From assembly GCA_024223715.1 (NCBI GenBank), contig JAAEOA010000277.1:1-47533 (forward strand): a stretch of DNA of 47,533 bases. Direction: 5' to 3'. Shown piece after piece: positions 43,346 through 47,533 of this stretch; positions within the stretch are counted from its first letter, which is position 1, and every line of letters starts with the position of its first letter. The notes below the pieces were generated by a model that was not told the DNA's origin, did no database searches, and was given only the letters and a program-made list of their open reading frames with translations. Both the position numbers and the translations under genes were made by a program. This DNA is from a bacterium (GTDB lineage: Bacteria > Krumholzibacteriota > Krumholzibacteriia > LZORAL124-64-63).

Positions 43346-46300
43346 GTGTTTCCTAGTCGAAAGAGCCAAAGCCATCAAGTGGCGCTGAAAGTATTTAGTG
43401 CCATTGCCATCCTGCTTTTCACAGTGGCAGGAATTTCCGCCCCGGCCTCGGCTGCTCCAGAGAGCGCCGTCGAACAGGTCACAGTGGTGAAAGATGCCAA
43501 CGGCATGAAACTCCAGGTTGAAGGCCGGGACTTCATGGTCTTCGGTATGAACTGGGGTTACATGCCCATCGGCGAAAACTACTCCTACGACTTCTGGGGC
43601 AAGCCCGACGATTTCATCGAGACCGTCCTGGCTGGTGAGATGTCGCTGTTGCAGAACATGGGCGTCAACAGCATCCGCCAGTATGTCGGTATCCCTCCCC
43701 GCTGGGTTGAGTACATCTGGAAGAATTACGGTATCTACACCATACTCAATGACCCTGTAGCTCGCTGGGGTTACACCATCGATGGTGTCTGGAACCCGGA
43801 AACCGACTATTCGAACCCCAAACTGCGCGAAGCAGTCAAAAGGGATATTTTTGCTACCGTCGAACAATTCAAGGACACTCCCGGTGTTCTGATGTGGTTG
43901 CTGGGTAACGAGAACAATTATGGCATCTGGTGGAGCTCGTTCGAAATCGAAGCTCTTCCCAAGGGTGATCAGAACTCCCACCGTGCCCGTTTCCTCTACT
44001 CGCTGATGGGCGAGATTATTGATGGAATCAAGGAAATTGACACCAAGCGGCCCGTCAGCATGGCCAACGGTGATATCCAATACCTCGATATTATTGCTGA
44101 GGAATGCCAAGGCCTCGACATCTTCGGTACGAATCAGTACCGGGGTATCTCCGTGGGCGACATGAACCAGCGCGTCAAGGATGCAATGAACATCCCCCTG
44201 TGCTACACCGAGTTCGGGTCCGACGCCTTCAACGCCAAAACCATGACCGAAGACCAGGGCATGCAGGCCAAATTCCTGATTGGTCAGTGGCAGGAAATTT
44301 ATGAGCGCTCCTACGGCAAAGGCCAGGAAGGCAACCACATCGGTGGTATGATCTTCCAATGGTCAGACGGTTGGTGGAAGTTCCGTCAGGACCAGCGCCT
44401 GAATATTCATGATACCAACGCCTCGTGGCCCAACGGTGCCTATCCCGATGACTACGTGCAAGGCGAGAACAATATGAACGAGGAATGGTGGGGCATCTGT
44501 GCCAAAGGCACCAATAACTCCGGCGGGTTCTATGAATTGTACCCCCGCGCTGCCTACTATGCCCTGGCCAGGGCCTTCACGCTGGACCCCTACGCGGCTG
44601 ACACTGACATTGACAAGATCAGGAACCACTTTGCAGGCGTGACCCCGGGCCAGGCCAAACTCGAGGCCAAAGGCGACCGCGCGGCCCTGCTGGCAGGCGC
44701 TCAGTCCAAACTTCGCGTATCCAGTATGCGAATGGAATTGGAAACCTTCAGTACTGGCGGTACGATTAACACCACCGGTGAATCTTCTGAAGATACCGAA
44801 GGCTACCCTTCCTTCATGGGATTCGACAACATGGAATCCTACTATGTCGGGTTCGAGGCCAAACCCAGCGAAAACGTACTGGTCAATCTGGACTTGAACA
44901 TCCTGGGTAACGTCGCCGACAACCCCATCGACGAAATCTTCTACGAAAACCGTGGCCGCAAACGCGAAATTACAGCCGACGGAGAACCCTACACCTACGA
45001 GGGTTTCGATCGGCTCAAAGTCTATCAGGCATCGTTCAGCTGGGACGAAAAGTGGTTTGAGATGCAGGGCTTCTACCGTACCGGCCACCTGCACTGGGGT
45101 CACGAGGGCGACTTCTTCGGATTGTACCGTAACGCCTTCTACGGTGAGAATATAGACATTTTCGGAGGCATCGCTCCCTCCGGAGTTGAAGTCTCCGGTA
45201 AGAAATCCCTCACCGGCCTGAAAGCAGCCTTCGGTCCCCAGCTCTGGTGGGGTGCCAACCCAGCGGTCTTCCTGAAGTATCAGCGCAATGTTGGGCGATT
45301 CGCCGTGACCGGTATCGTCCATGAGGATATTGCTGCTGGTAAGGGATCCGTCACTTCCAGCGTCCAGCCCACTTCCGAAACCCGCAAGGTCTCGCTGCAA
45401 GCTTCGACCAGCAAGGGAAAATGGAATATCGAAGGCGGAGCTCTCTGGTCCGGTAGCAAGAACGTTGGCGACGAATTCATGCTTTATGATGATGAGACCG
45501 GTTCCGAGATCGTGATTAGGGAAGACACCATCAAGGACGAGGATGCCTTTGGTTTCAAAGGCAAAATCTCCACCGAGAGAGGTTCCTTCCGCTGGTACGC
45601 ACAAGGAGCCTACATGGGTCTGGTGGCCGACGCCGGCCCCACCGAAGTCATTACCTTCACCGACTGGAAGCTGAAGGATTCGGGGTCCGGCAACCAGAAG
45701 AATGTCATCTCCGGCTTCACTTTCAACCAAGGTAACTGGCAGATCGGCCCCAACTTCCTGTGGCAGAAACCTATCGTCGGACCAATCCCAGGCGACTCTC
45801 CGGATCCGGGATCGCCACGGAACCTTCTTTATGACCCGAGCACCGGAAAGACCACCGACCCCTTCGCAGTTCTTGGCAACAGGGAAATGAAGGCTGCAGA
45901 ATTGCTGCTGACCTACGACCCCCACCCTGCCACCTGGTTCTACGCATGGGATAACAACCGGCATGAGGGCGCCCGTTTCGCCTTCAACCTGGGATTCGTC
46001 TTCAAGGATATGCCAACCACCCGGGATGCCTACGTTTTCTATCACACCGATGGAATCACCCGTTATGCTTTCGGTGGCGCGGCTCCTGGCCACACCGAAT
46101 GGGAAATCTACTCCCGGGTTACCGGAAAGCTGGGACAACAGACTCGCATCGTAGCCAACATCTATGGTGGCATGATCGAGCCCAATGGCTGGGTTAACTA
46201 TGGCCAGGAGGCCTCAGAACTTGAGATCGAAGACCGGAAGGTAAATTCCCAGGTCAACCGTCTCATCCACCGCTACGGTGCCGATGCACGCCTGATACAC

Positions 46301-46621
46301 AAGTCCGTGGCCCTGACCGGTATGATCAAGTTTAACGACTGGGGCATTTACGACTACCATCGCGACTGGAACCTCACTTTCCCGTTGCAGCTGATGGGTG
46401 AAGTGTCCTGGTCCCTGGGTTCACCTCAGTGGTTTGGTGAGCCGGAGACCCGCATTGGTTTCCGTGGCCTTTACCGCACCCTTGACAAGAACTCCAACCG
46501 GTACCATTTACCGGACGATTGGGAGAATTCGCCAAGTTGGGATTCTTTTATGGAGGACGTGGAACGTAATGGGGATGGAACCGAGTGGGAATTCCGAACT
46601 TTCATCCATTTCTCCATATAA
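43346..46621 (+). CDS. Glycoside hydrolase (GH2/GH5-like TIM barrel) fused to a predicted outer-membrane beta-barrel
   Basis: A 1091-residue exported protein. Start is GTG 43346 because AAGGAGG (43334-43340) is five bases upstream. The signal peptide is VALKVFSAIAILLFTVAGIS plus an AxA site near 38. Residues about 45-440 are a clan A (GH2-type) TIM barrel: acid/base candidate E189 in WLLGNENN and nucleophile candidate E289 in CYTEFGSDAF, plus FQWSDGWWKF. From about 470 to the end are many amphipathic strands with alternating aromatics and short turns, finishing EWEFRTFIHFSI, the terminal-aromatic pattern of outer-membrane barrels. The enzyme would sit on the cell surface, held by its own barrel. 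Substrate unknown. Confidence 0.8.
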   Translation: MFPSRKSQSHQVALKVFSAIAILLFTVAGISAPASAAPESAVEQVTVVKDANGMKLQVEGRDFMVFGMNWGYMPIGENYSYDFWGKPDDFIETVLAGEMSLLQNMGVNSIRQYVGIPPRWVEYIWKNYGIYTILNDPVARWGYTIDGVWNPETDYSNPKLREAVKRDIFATVEQFKDTPGVLMWLLGNENNYGIWWSSFEIEALPKGDQNSHRARFLYSLMGEIIDGIKEIDTKRPVSMANGDIQYLDIIAEECQGLDIFGTNQYRGISVGDMNQRVKDAMNIPLCYTEFGSDAFNAKTMTEDQGMQAKFLIGQWQEIYERSYGKGQEGNHIGGMIFQWSDGWWKFRQDQRLNIHDTNASWPNGAYPDDYVQGENNMNEEWWGICAKGTNNSGGFYELYPRAAYYALARAFTLDPYAADTDIDKIRNHFAGVTPGQAKLEAKGDRAALLAGAQSKLRVSSMRMELETFSTGGTINTTGESSEDTEGYPSFMGFDNMESYYVGFEAKPSENVLVNLDLNILGNVADNPIDEIFYENRGRKREITADGEPYTYEGFDRLKVYQASFSWDEKWFEMQGFYRTGHLHWGHEGDFFGLYRNAFYGENIDIFGGIAPSGVEVSGKKSLTGLKAAFGPQLWWGANPAVFLKYQRNVGRFAVTGIVHEDIAAGKGSVTSSVQPTSETRKVSLQASTSKGKWNIEGGALWSGSKNVGDEFMLYDDETGSEIVIREDTIKDEDAFGFKGKISTERGSFRWYAQGAYMGLVADAGPTEVITFTDWKLKDSGSGNQKNVISGFTFNQGNWQIGPNFLWQKPIVGPIPGDSPDPGSPRNLLYDPSTGKTTDPFAVLGNREMKAAELLLTYDPHPATWFYAWDNNRHEGARFAFNLGFVFKDMPTTRDAYVFYHTDGITRYAFGGAAPGHTEWEIYSRVTGKLGQQTRIVANIYGGMIEPNGWVNYGQEASELEIEDRKVNSQVNRLIHRYGADARLIHKSVALTGMIKFNDWGIYDYHRDWNLTFPLQLMGEVSWSLGSPQWFGEPETRIGFRGLYRTLDKNSNRYHLPDDWENSPSWDSFMEDVERNGDGTEWEFRTFIHFSI

Positions 46622-46648
46622 GTTTTACCTCTGAAATTGTGTTCAACC

Positions 46649-46685
46649 CAACCCCCTTTGCCCTCACCGGCAAAGGGGGTTGTTT
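46649..46685 (+). terminator. Rho-independent terminator after the glycosidase-barrel gene
   Basis: CAACCCCCTTTGCC (46649-46662), six-base loop, GGCAAAGGGGGTTG (46669-46682), then TTT. A perfect 14-base-pair stem. Confidence 0.85.
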
Positions 46686-46824
46686 AGCGCCCACACTTCA
46701 ACTTATTCTTTCGCCCCCTCTTTCCTGCCCTCATCTTTTAACTTGTCTGTCGTAACAAATCCCCCCAGCTCGTAAGTTGTGCCCTTAAGATTGTCGCTGG
46801 CCTCCGTATTGCAATTGCCAATGT

Positions 46825-47533
46825 ATGCAATACCTACAAAAAATACCCAAAGGCTGGCAACCACCACACTGCCCAAATCCTAACGGTCAATTCCAGAACC
46901 CATTACCCGATGGATTCCCCTTCAAGGAAGATGGAACCTACCTCAGAAAGAGTGACAACAGAAGGATACAGAGGTTCCTTTGCAGATCATGCAAAAGATC
47001 CTTCAGCACTCAAACTTTCAGTGTTTCCTATTGGTTAAAAAAACCTAATCTAATAAGCAAAGTGTTCATGAAAACTGTCGGCTGCATGGCCAACAGACAG
47101 ATCGCCAGAGACTTAAACGTAAATCCAGCAACTGTGGACAGAATTATCTCCCGTATGGCAAGACATTGTCTTCTCTTTCATTCCAGAAACATGATCAATG
47201 CAAAAGCACCGCAATCTATCGTTGTCGATGGCTTCGTATCATTTGAGAACAGTCAATACTACCCATTTCACCACCACAATGCTGTAGAGAAAGACACAGA
47301 TTTCTTCCTGTATTTTACCGACAGTGAAGTTCGCAGATCCGGAACCATGACAGCGAACCAGCAGGCGAAGCGCCAGGAACTTGAAGGTCTCTTGGGCAAA
47401 CCAGATCCTCAGTCAGTACGAAAAGACATGGCTCATTTGCTTGATGTTACACTGCAAGGTCAAACGTCAGCTGTGGTTTACAGTGACGCACATCAGTCCT
47501 ATCCCCGTGCTATCAGGGAAACGGGTATTGATG
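46825..47533 (+). CDS. Transposase-like protein (3' end beyond the window)
   Basis: An open frame of 236 codons from ATG 46825, still open at the window edge. It has an N-terminal zinc-ribbon-like region (HCPNPNG, then FLCRSCKRSFSTQTFS), a helix-turn-helix stretch (ANRQIARDLNVNPATVDRII) and the beginning of an RNase-H-like core: IVVDGFVSFENSQY with a candidate first Asp, then FHHHNAVEKDTDFFLYFTD, and VVYSDAHQSYPRA with a candidate second Asp. This is the layout of IS1-like DDE transposases. One usual zinc ligand is missing: CPNPNG where CPNPxC is expected. No terminal inverted repeat was found in the 140 bases upstream. Confidence 0.7.
   Translation, partial: MQYLQKIPKGWQPPHCPNPNGQFQNPLPDGFPFKEDGTYLRKSDNRRIQRFLCRSCKRSFSTQTFSVSYWLKKPNLISKVFMKTVGCMANRQIARDLNVNPATVDRIISRMARHCLLFHSRNMINAKAPQSIVVDGFVSFENSQYYPFHHHNAVEKDTDFFLYFTDSEVRRSGTMTANQQAKRQELEGLLGKPDPQSVRKDMAHLLDVTLQGQTSAVVYSDAHQSYPRAIRETGID

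Noticed and set aside
44363..46138. A 591-codon minus-strand open frame opposite the glycosidase-barrel gene
   Set aside because: Low-complexity Gly/Val/Asp-rich translation, no family resemblance, no ribosome site; it mirrors the GC pattern of the real gene.
1..47533. CRISPR arrays, tRNA or rRNA genes, prophage modules
   Set aside because: No regularly spaced repeats, no cloverleaf or rRNA-like sequence and no phage structural genes were seen.

Overview
The window looks like a chromosomal segment of a Gram-negative, probably anaerobic or facultatively anaerobic bacterium. It has several exported proteins ending in a FlgD/type-A-like C-terminal domain (hallmark YPNPFNP), a Wzz/Wzy-type envelope polysaccharide machinery, an [FeFe]-hydrogenase operon, an oxygen-sensitive class I fumarase, and a large protein that appears to end in an outer-membrane beta-barrel. 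This combination is typical of the FCB superphylum and related candidate phyla (for example Krumholzibacteriota or Eisenbacteria). I cannot place it more precisely from sequence alone. TGA is an ordinary stop codon in most genes here, and TTG and GTG starts are common.

Layout. 1-6.9 kb: on the minus strand, a two-subunit fumarase followed by a Wzz-like chain-length protein and the start of a Wzy/ligase-like membrane protein; on the plus strand, a saccharopine-dehydrogenase-family oxidoreductase coupled to a GT-C membrane glycosyltransferase; then signal peptidase I. 7.2-11.3 kb: a three-gene [FeFe]-hydrogenase operon whose middle subunit joins the NuoF iron-sulfur tail to a GltD/NfnB-like flavoprotein and lacks the NuoF FMN domain. 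11.3-13.2 kb: a papain-like exported peptidase and a Yip1-like membrane protein. 13.5-17.7 kb: urocanate hydratase, ThyX, a PgeF/YfiH-like enzyme, and a small ArsC-fold selenoprotein (in-frame TGA with a bacterial SECIS hairpin). 17.7-26.6 kb: mostly minus strand, with an exported EEP-family phosphodiesterase, an MFS transporter, MalQ, an O-antigen ligase, and a MurNAc-salvage pair (NamZ plus a MurU-AmgK fusion).

26.8-37 kb: exported proteins, an ECF sigma/anti-sigma pair, a decayed DUF4932-like gene and several small hypothetical genes in AT-richer DNA. 37.1-40.7 kb: a winged-helix regulator with a CPBP membrane protease, then a NIT-domain chemoreceptor. 41.1-46.7 kb: a divergent pair made of a duplicated carbohydrate-binding-like secreted protein and a glycoside hydrolase fused to a predicted outer-membrane barrel. 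Between them lie a long structured 5' leader RNA, two promoters and two matching palindromes. The right edge carries a transposase gene cut by the window end.

The most notable items are the selenoprotein, the structured leader with the paired operator-like palindromes, the glycosidase-barrel fusion, the unusual hydrogenase flavoprotein subunit, and a short C-terminal signature shared by two unrelated exported proteins.
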